Positions 1 through 10,373 of a DNA stretch of 64,000 nt are shown in pieces. Where the stretch lies: positions 248,001-312,000 of the forward strand of contig JAPDFW010000085.1 of assembly GCA_028826165.1 (NCBI GenBank). The letters run 5' to 3'. A model generated the notes under the pieces. The model was not told the origin of the DNA. It did not search any database and saw nothing but the letters and a program-made list of their open reading frames with translations. This DNA comes from Anaeramoeba ignava. Its lineage: Eukaryota; Metamonada; Anaeramoebidae. Numbering within the stretch: position 1 is the stretch's first letter; the number at the start of each line of letters is the position of its first letter. A program made the position numbers and the translations under genes.

Positions 1-90
1 AAATTTGTATTGCTATTATTTTGATCTTTCTTCTTTTTTGATCTTTTTTCTTTTTTGATCTTTTTTCTTTTTGTATTTTTTTCATTTTTT

Positions 91-2929
91 TCATTTTTCA
101 TTTTTAGATTTTTCATCTTCAACTTGATCATTTTCAATCAAAGAATCACGAACAGGATCATAACCAAATTTTCTTAAATGAACAGTTAAAAATAAATTAA
201 ACTCTTGAGAATTGCCAAGAAATGAAAAATCTCCACCAAGATCAATATCTGCATGTTTTGAATTAGGGAAAAATTTTTTTGTTTCTTCAATCATTTCTTG
301 TGTATAAATATGACCATCTAAAGCCTGAAAAAAATAAACGGAATAAATAATTTTTTTCTTTTCTTTTTTTTTTGTAAATTTGATTTATATTTATACATGT
401 AAAAAAGTTATATTTTTAGGTTTAAGTTTTTCTGGATGAACTGTTTTTGTATGTGTAATTAATTGAAGTAGAGAAACGATTGAGTCTCTTGTTTGGGATT
501 CAATTTGATCAACCTAAAGTAATTAATTTATATTTAATTTGATTTAAAATTTGATTTAAAATTTGATTTAAAATTTGATTTAAAATTTGATTTAAAATTT
601 AATTTAATAGTTGATTTAAAATTTGATTTAAAAATTGATTTAAAATTTGATTTAAAATTTGATTTAAAATTGATTTAAAATTTGATTTAAAATTTGATTT
701 AAAATTTGATTTAAAATTTAATTTAAAATTTGATTTAAAATTTGATTTAAAATTTAATTTAAAATTTGATTTAAAATTTGATTTAAAATTTAATTTAAAA
801 TTTAATTTAAAAATTGATTTAAAATTTGATTTAAAATTGATTTAAAATTTGATTTAAAATTTGATTTAAAATTTAATTTAAAATTTGATTTAATATTTGA
901 TTTAATATTTGATTTAAAATTTGATTTAAAATTTGATTTAAAATTTGATTTAAAATTTAATTTAAAAATTGATTTAAAAATTGATTTAAAATTTAATTTA
1001 AAATTTGATTTAAAATTTGATTTAATATTTGATTTAAAATTTGATTTAATATTTGATTTAAAATTTGATTTAAAATTTAATTTAAAATTTGATTTAAAAT
1101 TTAATTTAAAAATTGATTTAAAAATTGATTTAAAATTGATTTAAAATTTGATTTTAAAATTTGATTTAAAATTAAATTTAAAATTTAATTTAAAATTTGA
1201 TTTAAAATTTGATTTAATATTTGATTTAAAATTTGATTTAAAATTTAATTTAAAAATTGATTTAAAATTTGATTTAATATTTGATTTAAAATTTAATTTA
1301 AAATTTGATTTAATATTTGATTTAAAATTTAATTTAAAATTTGATTTAAAATTTGATTTAAAATTTAATTTAAAATTTGATTTAAAATTTGATTTAAAAT
1401 TTAATTTAAAAATTGATTTAATAGTTGATTTAAAATTTGATTTAAAATTTATATTTAAAAATTGATTTAAAATTTGATTTAAAATTTGATTTAAAATTTG
1501 ATTTAAAAATTTGATTTAAAATTTGATTTAAAATTTGATTTAAAATTTGATTTAAAATTTGATTTAAAATTTGATTTAAAATTTAATTTAATAGTTGATT
1601 TAAAATTTGATTTAAAAATTGATTTAAAATTGATTTAAAATTTGATTTAAAATTTGATTTAAAATTTAATTTAATATTTGATTTAAAAATTGATTTAAAA
1701 TTTGATTTAATATTTGATTTAAAATTGATTTAAAATTTGATTTAAAATTTGATTTAAAATTTATATTTAAAAATTGATTTAAAATTTGATTTAAAATTTG
1801 ATTTAAAATTTGATTTAAAATTTGATTTAAAATTTGATTTAAAATTTGATTTAAAATTTAATTTAAAAATTGATTTAAAAATTGATTTAAAATTTAATTT
1901 AAAATTTGATTTAAAATTTGATTTAATATTTGATTTAAAATTTGATTTAAATTTAATTTAAAAATTGATTTAAAATTTAATTTAAAATTTGATTTAAAAT
2001 TTGATTTAATATTTGATTTAAAATTTGATTTAAATTTAATTTAAAAATTGATTTAAAATTTGATTTAATATTTGATTTAAAATTGATTTAAAATTTGATT
2101 TAAAATTTGATTTAAAATTTATATTTAAAAATTGATTTAAAATTTGATTTAAAATTTGAAAGCAATGAAAATTACCATAAAATCAATAGAATCAATAATA
2201 GGTCCTGGTAATTCTTTATCTGGAATAAGTTTCAACATAGAACGTTTTAAAACAAAAGTTGGTCGAATTGAACTAATAAATTTTTAATTTTTAATTTTTA
2301 ATTTATTTTTTATCTTGAATTTTTAATTTATCTTGAATTTTACAAAGAAACTCGAGATTTTAAATTCTCAAAATATTTTGTTTTCATAAAAGTATTTGAA
2401 AGAAATAACGAACAAACTCTTTCTGGATAAATTTCAGCAAATTTTAATATTAAAAATCCTCCAAAAGATTCTCCAACAAAATGTGCCTATTTTGCAAATA
2501 ATAAATTTTTAATTTTGGATTTTCCAATATTTTTAAATATAAAACCTTCTTAATTCGATATTCATCTAAAAAAACATTCATAGCTAAAATCCAATCATCA
2601 AAAGTTTTGAAAGGAGGAGATTCAACCTATTTTTAAAACAAAATCAAAAAATGACAAAATAAAAAAAAATTTTTTCAATTAAATTTTATTATTTAAAATT
2701 AAATTACTGAAATTAAACGATATCCTTTAGGACATAAAGAAAGCATTTGCTTAAAAAAAATTTCACTTCCACCCATTAAACCTGGTATTAAAATTACTGG
2801 TGTTTCATTCTCTTTTTCAGAATTACCTTTCCAATCAAATAAAGTGTAAACTTGTTCTTGTTTGTTAAAATTTATTAAAATTTTCTTTTTTTGAACCCAA
2901 CTTGAAAAATTATTAAATGAATTTTGCAT
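91..2929 (-). CDS. SPG21: Maspardin (SPG21-like alpha/beta-hydrolase fold protein), six exons
   Basis: Exons on the minus strand are 2708..2929, 2546..2626, 2344..2486, 2176..2272, 397..513 and 91..324. All junctions are GT-AG and phase-consistent, giving 297 aa against about 308 in human. Exon 1 carries the maspardin N-terminus (KKKILINF...YTLFDWKG, then a PVILIPGLMGGSEIFFKQ block). Exon 3 holds the nucleophile-elbow-like GESFGG, and the last exon has the family C-terminus (MIEETKKFFPNSKHADIDLG). Family knowledge: maspardin is a cytosolic/endosomal protein that binds CD4 and ALDH16A1 in animals, and its hydrolase activity is doubtful. Intron 4 (514..2175) is a 1.66-kb tandem-repeat intron. 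The upstream region at 2940-2990 contains the T-rich CAT motif on the coding strand. Identification rests on remembered human sequence and is strong across all six exons. Confidence 0.88.
514..2175 (-). repeat. Expanded maspardin intron filled with a 12-bp tandem repeat
   Basis: The intron opens with GTAATT next to the codon for the Met of IDFM and closes with TTTAG before the VDQIES exon. Nearly all of it is roughly 130 tandem copies of the plus-strand unit AAATTTGATTTA, with variants such as AATTTAATTT, AAATTGATTT and TATTTGATTT. Apart from its ends, the plus strand has no C, so the transcribed strand has no G and hence no internal GT or AG. Open frames such as 1148..1465 (KFDLKFNLK repeats) are artefacts of the repeat. 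Confidence 0.9.
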
Positions 2930-3082
2930 TTGTTTTTGTTTTGTAAATAGAAAAAAAAAAGCAAAGAAAAAAATGAAAAAAAAAATTTTTAAAATAAAAT
3001 TTGATTTAGTATTGTTATTATTTATTATTGAAAAATTTAGAAAAAAAGAAAAGAAAATATTTAGATTTGTTTATATAATCTA

Positions 3083-4776
3083 TTAACGACGTTTTGTTTT
3101 CCAAATGAAATAAATTAACCAAAGAATAACAAATACAAAGCAAATCAAATAACACATATGCCTTCCTGAAGCAGTAGCAATTAAATATTCCATTTTTCCA
3201 ATTGCAACTGAAACGAAATTTCTTGAATCTTCAACTCCATTTTGGAAATCATTCAATAATGCATTATGATCTTTTAATTCTCGTTCTATTTCAAGACTTA
3301 CCTAAATATAAATATAAACATAATTATTAATATAAATATAAATATTTAAAATATAAATATAAATATTTAAAATATAAATATAAATATTTAAAATATAAAT
3401 TTAAATATAAATATAAATATTTAAAATATAAATATTATTTTAATAAATATTATTTTTAATAAATATTATTTTTAATAAATATTTTAAAATATAAATATTT
3501 TAAAAATATAAATATTTTAAAATATATAAAATATAAAATATAAATATATAAATATAAATATAAATATAAATATAAAATATAAATATAAAATATTTAAATA
3601 AAATATATAAAAACATAAATATAAAATATAAATATAAATATTTAAAAATATAAATATAAATATTTAAAAATATAAATATTTAAAAAAATATAAACATAAA
3701 AAAATATAAAATATAAAATATAAAAAATATAAATATAAAAAATATAAACATAAATATTTTAAAATATAAATATAAAAATTTTAAAACATATAAATATTTA
3801 AAAATATAAACATAAATTTTAAAATATAAAATAAAAATAAAAAAAAATAAAAATATAAATATAAACATAAAATATAAAATAAATATAAAATATATAAAAA
3901 TAAAAATAAAAACATAAATACAAAAAAAAATATAAAAAAATATAAACATAAAATATAAAAAAAATAAAAATATAAAATATTTTAAAATATAAATATAAAA
4001 TATAAAAAATATAAAATATAAAATTTAAAATATAAAATTTAAAAATAAAAAATATAAATATAAAAATTAGTAAATATAAATATAAATATAAATATAAAAT
4101 ATAAAATATAAATATAAAATATAAATATAAAATAAAAATATAAATATAAATAAATAAAATAAATATAAACATAAACATAAATATAAATATAAATATAAAT
4201 ATAAATATAAAATAAACATAAAATATAAAATAAAATATAAAATATAAATATAAATATAAAAATAAACATATAAAAAAAATATAAATATAAATATAAATAT
4301 AAATATAAATATAAATATAAAATATATAAATATTAAAAATATTATTATTATAAATATAAATATAATTATTATAAATATAAATAAATTATTATTATATAAA
4401 ATATAAAATATTATTATTATAAATAAATAAATATAAATATAAATATAAATATTTAAAATATAAATATAAATATTTAAAAAATATAAAAATATAAAATATT
4501 TAAAATATAAATATAAATATAAATATAAATATAAATATTTAAAATATAAATATAAATATAAATATTTAAAATATAAATATAAATATTTAAAATATAAATA
4601 GCTACATCCTTCAAAGTATTAACTTTTTGATTTAAATATTTAATTTTTTCATCATTTCTTTGTTCTTGTAAATGATAATCTTCTTCTTTTAAATCAGTTT
4701 TTTTATTTGTATTTGATTTTTTTGTACTTCTTGCAAAAAGTTCTCGTCTTTCATTTAATTCTTGATCAAAATCCAT
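3083..4776 (-). CDS. BET1: BET1-like Qc-SNARE, two exons
   Basis: Exon 1 (4606..4776) encodes a charged N-terminus and the first half of the SNARE helix (QRNDEKIKYLNQKVNTLKD). Exon 2 (3083..3301) continues as VSLEIERELKDHNALL and ends in a single TM anchor (about residues 105-124) plus a short WKTKRR tail. The splice joins at ...LKD|VSLEIE, matching the ALKSLSIEI region of animal BET1, and gives 129 aa. Family role: Qc-SNARE for ER-to-Golgi and intra-Golgi fusion, paired with Sec22, membrin and syntaxin 5. The zero-layer Gln is not certain to me by eye. The donor is GTAGCT and the acceptor TTTAG. The single intron is 1.3 kb of ATAAAT-type repeat. Upstream (about 4885-4915) two copies of the T-rich CAT motif lie on the coding strand. 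Confidence 0.85.
3302..4605 (-). repeat. Expanded BET1 intron, ATAAAT-type tandem repeat
   Basis: This 1,304-nt intron is made of 6-8 bp units (AAATAT/ATAAAT) with stretches of ATTTAAAATATAAAT and patches containing ACATAAA. It is less regular than the maspardin intron. The ACATAAA patches give GT dinucleotides on the transcribed strand, so it is the least G-free of the long introns here. Poly Phe/Ile/Tyr open frames across it (3680-4269) are repeat artefacts. Confidence 0.85.
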
Positions 4777-5063
4777 ATTTAAAAAAGAAAATATTTAAAA
4801 AAGAAAATATTTAAAAAAGAAAATATTTAAAAAAGAAAATTTAAAAGACAAATTTAAAAGAAAATTTAAAAGAAAATTTAAAAGAAATTTAAAAGAAAAA
4901 AATGAAAAAAATGAAAAACGTTTTATTTTAATTTTATTTTATTTTTAATTTTATTTTTAATTTTAATTTAATTATTTAATTTTATAAAATTATTAGTCAT
5001 TTAAATTGTTTTTTTTTCTTTTTCTTTTTTTTTTTGAAGATCATTTTTATTTGCATTTTTTTA
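4777..5063. promoter_or_regulatory. Divergent promoter region between BET1 and MED14
   Basis: This is a 287-nt AT-rich spacer between two start codons on opposite strands. It holds repeats of AAAAAAGAAAATATTT near BET1. At 4890-4917 sit GAAAAAAATGAAAAAAATGAAAAA, the complement of the T-rich CAT motif found upstream of most genes here. Nearer MED14 there is a pyrimidine tract with TTTGCATTTTT just before its ATG. The regulatory role is inferred from position and recurrence only. Confidence 0.4.
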
Positions 5064-8000
5064 ATGGAAAAAGATAATAATAATAAATATAAAAAATATT
5101 ATATAGATACTCGTATGATTACTTATGGAAGATTAATAAGTAAAAACAAATCAAAAACATTGAAAAACAATTACAAAAATAATTATTAAAAAAAAATTTA
5201 TTAAAAAAAATTTTTTACTGTTATGAACCAACCAAATAGAAATCTGTGTGCAAAAATCATACACAAAACTCACTCAAATATTAATTGTAAATAAATCACA
5301 TAATGATCCTCAATTTAAACGGCTAGAATTAGCAAAATATTTTTCAATCACAAGAACTTTATTTTCCAAATTATTAATAATTGAAAATGCGATCATGCGC
5401 AATGCAATACCGAGCGCAGAAAATGTCAATCTTGTGCAGAAAATCCACGAGCACTTTCAAAAATTCCACAATCCACCAAGTGCACTTTTTGTTGTATTGC
5501 ACCGTATCCGAAATTTGGAAATTCCATTTTTCGAAAATAATTTTACAGTCAATCTTCTTTTTTCGACGCGATTTTTCTCCTTCCCCAAAATATCAGAAAA
5601 GGTAATATACTCAGGAGAAACTTGGCGCGGGATTGAAAGAGAACGGAATTCCCGGCTATACACACTCTGCTGCTTTCGATTGATTCCCAAAAATATCCGA
5701 TTTTTTCGGAGTTGGGAAATTAAAAATAAAGGAATCGTAGTTGCCAATGTCAGAGGTGAATTTGACATTACAATGTCACTGCGGATTGTGAGTCTCGAGA
5801 CAGGCATTGATGTGGGTATTGGTGTTGACAGTGACAGTGACATTGGCCTCTGCATAAAAAAGAAGCAAAATTACGCTATTTTTTGGCATCTTGACAGCTT
5901 ACAGTTGTCGTTCAAATACCTTAAGCTTGAGCACAAAAAAATCCCGCAACTCCAAAACGTGCGGAAGATTCTGTGCCACAAAATATACGCGATCCAAAAA
6001 GATTTCTATGCGCGAAGGGGATATACAGAAGAGCTTGAGATTATAACAGCGCAAAAAATAACGGAAAACGTGCTGAAATTTCTGCACGATATCCTCCACC
6101 AAATATACGGTGAATTATACTACCAGCTGTTTGAGAAACAGAGCGTGTATCACGAGTCAAAGCGGCGAAGAGCACTGAATAAAGCGCGTCTCCAAGGCGC
6201 AAATATGAGCGCACAAGAAAACAAAGCAGTCGAAACAGCGGTTGCATCGCCACCTCCTCGGAGACGATGGATCCAAGCGAGCCATCCCGTTCTTGCAGGC
6301 TCTAAAAATTACCCTGTGGAGCAACTGACAACCTCTTTTTTCACAGGTTTTTCTTTTAAAACAACCCTTTCAAGTCTCAAATCCCTAAAACAAAGACTTG
6401 AAATGAACAGAAAATCAATGTGGATCAACAACTTGCGTTTGCAAACAGACCGTTTTATCCCGCCGTTTTGTCCTATTTTGCGGATCCAACTTGTGCTCAA
6501 TCTCGCAGATATTTTCGTCCGCATTTACGATGGCAAATTCCATTCCCAAATCAAAACAAATGCATATGGATTTCAGTCATCTTTTAAACACTTCGACAAT
6601 TTTTTGGAAATTGAAAACACAAAGTCTTTTTGGAAAATGCCAACGGAATTTGTGTGTTCTCTCGTCAAGCACTACATCAAGACAAAAATGCAGAAGCTCG
6701 GCATGCAAGTTTTTGAGAATCTGCCGGTCATGATCTACAATCCAAAGGATCCACAAAAAAACTACTTGCTCAACACCGAACTTCTTGACATACGGATGAT
6801 GCCTCAGCGCCGCAAGGATGCCATGCGGATCCACACACAGACGCCGCCGAATGAGGTTGTGGCAAAGCAAATGCAAGCGATGATGCAAACGGAATCCAAT
6901 CCACATAAACACACCCCTCAATCCCCCATTAACGGCGCTCAGACCCAAATCTTCTCCAGGTCGCAAGCTGCATATCGCTCCCCAGAAAAATTAATCATAA
7001 GCTTTTTTGTCGGCACTTCTTTGCGCGCTCCTTACATCCTTCTTTTTGCGCTCACATCGCACTTAAGACTCTTTTTGTTTCTTATCAAAATCAAGACTGA
7101 CAAATCCCATTTATTTATGACTCAATTCCAGGAGAAAATCGATGAGATTGTGTTGACTAATTTCGCCACAATCAAACAAGCCATCGACTACATTGGAGAC
7201 GTTGCTTCTGCAGCAAAGAGCACAATCATCACATCCTCCTTTCTATTCCCACTTCGTGATATCAGCATCCGCCACTGCATCCAAAACCACGCATCCCTAG
7301 AACCTCGTCTACTTATCAGCCAGCACGATCTGCTCAAGATTGTGCACACCTTTGGCGTACCCCTCACAATCTCCCGTATCGCCGTCCATCTTCTCCACAA
7401 GCCCATATGGGAGGTCTCTGTCTTGATTCCCTCATCTTCCTTATGGATCCCTCAGTTGCTTAAATACTTGCGCATATACTCCAAACAGAAAGACTCTTAT
7501 TTATTCGGCATGTATTTTACAAAATGCTCTGCGTCTCCCTTTTCCGATGGTATATCCCCTTCAGATTACCACGCGATCATATTTCGCTATTCTCAAATAC
7601 ACAAAAATCCCTTGTCTTATTTTCTGGACAATTTTTGCAACCTCATCCAAAACAACTCCATTCACATGCTCCTTTCGCATTCTCCTCAATCTGTTCCTTT
7701 CGACTTCCTATTACGCGCCAATAACCTCTTTTTCATCCCTCACATCCCCAAACCCAACTTCCTCAACCCAAATTATTTGCTCTCCTTCGGATCCAAAGTA
7801 TCTTTGTATACAAACTCTACTCACACAGAAAACGGATCTGTCAATCTCATCAGCAAACTGTTTGAAGTCGAGCTCAATCGCTGGCTTAATTTGTATGATC
7901 GCGACTGTTTTTACATTCTCTTCGATTTTTTTGAAAAGTCAAAAAGTTTATATGCTTTTTTCAATCTCTCTTCCCCAATTTGCGATTATTTCTATTTTAT

Positions 8001-9468
8001 TCCTCATTCGCTTTTCTTTGGCGATCTGTATACCGTATATACCAATTCTCCATGCTTGATCTACTTACTCCCACAAAACAAGCTACTTTTCTGCAGATTG
8101 AGGAGGAAGAAGTGTTTCGCAACAAAAAAACTATGGAGCAAATTTAGAGATATCATCTTTTCTCGCTTATTAGTATCCAAAACACATTCAAATCAAGAGA
8201 CCAACTCAAATACAGACAAAATAAAAATCCAAGAAAATGTGTCAAATCAAGAAAATATGAAAAATCAAGAAAATATGAAAATTCAAGAAAATATGATTCA
8301 TGACAAAATAAAAATTCAAGAAAATATGTCAAATCAAGAAAACACCCCAAATAGCAACAACCCAGAAACACAAAAAGACTCAAATCTCGCCGCAAACCTC
8401 ATACTAACAACAGATGCGACAGAGATAACAAATACATTGGAAGGAAAAAACAACAAACTACAGACTTATCAGAAATCGTTCTCTCAATCAACACCAAGCT
8501 TCCGTAACCAGAATAGCATCGAAACAACAAAAAACAACAGCACAATATCAAATCATTCATCATCAACCCAAAAAGCACTACAAATCACAACTCAAAATCC
8601 CCAAATTTCCCAAAATCAGCACAAGTTGCAAATGTTTTCCTCTCCGAAGTTCTTCGGCAAAATCCCAAAACAACCACAAGATAGTCTCATTGTTCCACTT
8701 TCTATCCTTGAAAAATTTCTCACACAAATTATCCCAATCATAAAAGTAGCAAATGATAGGTCGAAAATACTTTTGCAGAACGTTTACAATTATCTCGCAA
8801 AGAGTTTCAGAAATATAGTCAAAATAAACTCAAAAATCGAGATTGAAGTTCAACCAGAAATCAAATTTCAAATGTATCTATCTTCAAATTACTTGAATTT
8901 AAGGGGCTCTTCAAAAAACACTGGAATTCAAAGATACGATATTGATTTTCTAACAACTTATTTCAACTCAAAAGAATATTCAGACGAAACCGATGAAAAA
9001 GAAGTTTGCAATTTTTACAAATTACTTTCACTTCCGCTACAAATTCTATCATTTTTTACAACTTTTCTCAAAATTACTAAGAGAATGCTCCAAAAAAAAT
9101 TAGAACAATCACAATCACAATCACAATCACAATCACAATCACAATCTTTTCATGTTTCAATGGATCTTAATCTTAAAGAATTCCATTTTTCTTCTGATAG
9201 AAATTCAATCCGTTTTTTGATTTCTTGTTTGTGGTTGGAACATAATCATCCAAAAGAAGAAATCATCCTCCAAGTTTTATATAATCATTCAACAAATAAT
9301 TTGGAACTTCCTCAACTTGATGATCACGCAAAAATTATTCTCAACCAAATTCCAAAAAATCTTCCTTTTAAAATTGATTTTCAAAAAACTTTTTTTCGTT
9401 TAGTTAATTTTTATTTTATTGATTGGGAATTTTTTTCTTATATTTCTTCAAAAATTAAAAATAATTGA
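5064..9468 (+). CDS. MED14: Mediator complex subunit 14 (MED14), two exons
   Basis: A short first exon (5064..5139) joins across a 100-nt GT-AG intron (5140..5239) to one long exon (5240..9468), giving 1,434 aa; human MED14 is about 1,454. The join restores ...TYGRLIKICVQKSYTKLT. Residues 1-100 match the MED14 N-terminal domain (a helix ending KRLELAKYFSITRTLF, then ALFVVLHRIRN). Residues ~185-330 match the region with VRGEFDITM and the long helix with KDFYARRGYTEE. MED14 is the scaffold linking Mediator head, middle and tail. Residues ~1008-1120 are Asn/Gln-rich (repeated NQENMK), and ~1316-1330 are SQ repeats from a CAATCA microsatellite. The central part uses more GC-rich codons than its ends. 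A start at 5248 would be GTG, so the upstream ATG exon is preferred. The middle of the protein is assigned by length and order, not by motif. Confidence 0.75.
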
Positions 9469-10373
9469 TTGTATTGTTTCCTATAAATAGATTGTAAAAA
9501 AAAAAAAAAGTTTGATGAATTTTGTTTTGTTTTGTTTTTTTTTTATTAATTATTTTATTTTGGAAATAAAACAAAAGCAAATTATGATCAAAAGAAAAAA
9601 GAAACAATTTAATTTAATTCAAAACTTAATTTAAAGTTTAATTTAAAGTTCAATTTAATTTTGAGGGGATGAAATGAGTTAATTTTAATTTTTAATTTAA
9701 ATTTAATTCATTTTATTCAATTAAAAAAAATTTTTTTCATTTTGATTATTAAGTAAAAAAAAATTTTAATTTTAAAAATTTCTATTTAAAATTAAAACCC
9801 TCAACAATTTGATCAATCAAAAAATTTTCTATTTAACTTATTTTAAATTGATCTTGATTAAATTTATTATTTTTTTTTTCTTTTAAAACTTAAAACTTAA
9901 AACTAAAAAAAAAAAAATTTGTATTGCAAAAAAAAAAATTTTTTTATTAATTTCCAATTTATTTGAGTTGGAAATTTCAAAATGTTTTATAAAAAAAAAT
10001 ACCCAAAAAAATAAAGCAAACAAAATAAAAACTTAAAACCAAAAAAAAAATAGAAAAAAATGTTGAATGGATTTAATCAATTTATTTTAGTTTTTCTTTT
10101 ATGATTTATTTGATTTAAATTAATTAAAAATTTTTTTTTTTAAAATTAAAAAATTTTTATTCAAATTTTCATTTATTTTTCTTTTCCAAAAAATTAATTT
10201 TTTTGTGTTAGAAAGTGCTTTTTTTCTCTTTCTTAATAATTTTTTTTTTCTAATTATTTTGTTATAGCAATTAAATCTTATAATAATCATAATTAAATTT
10301 TTTTTTCTTTTTTAATAAATTGATTCAATTTTTTTTCAAATTTGAATAAAGAATACGATCAATTAAATATCAA
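9469..10373. other. AT-rich intergenic spacer, no gene seen
   Basis: About 900 nt of A/T runs with patches such as TTTAATTTAAAGTTTAATTT near 9620-9660. I see no open frame with protein-like composition, no exon-like segment flanked by GT/AG, and no RNA-gene-like GC-rich fold. It presumably contains the MED14 3' UTR and the promoter of the next gene; TTTTTTTTCTTTTTTAATAAA near 10300 is the closest thing to the T-rich start-site element. Confidence 0.5.

Noticed and set aside
1148-1465. 105-aa open frame of KFDLKFNLK repeats
   Set aside because: It lies entirely inside the maspardin repeat intron and exists only because the 12-bp unit is a multiple of three without stops.
5248-5250. GTG start for the long MED14 reading frame
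   Set aside because: A eukaryotic gene should start at ATG; the upstream exon at 5064..5139 joins in phase and restores MED14-like sequence.
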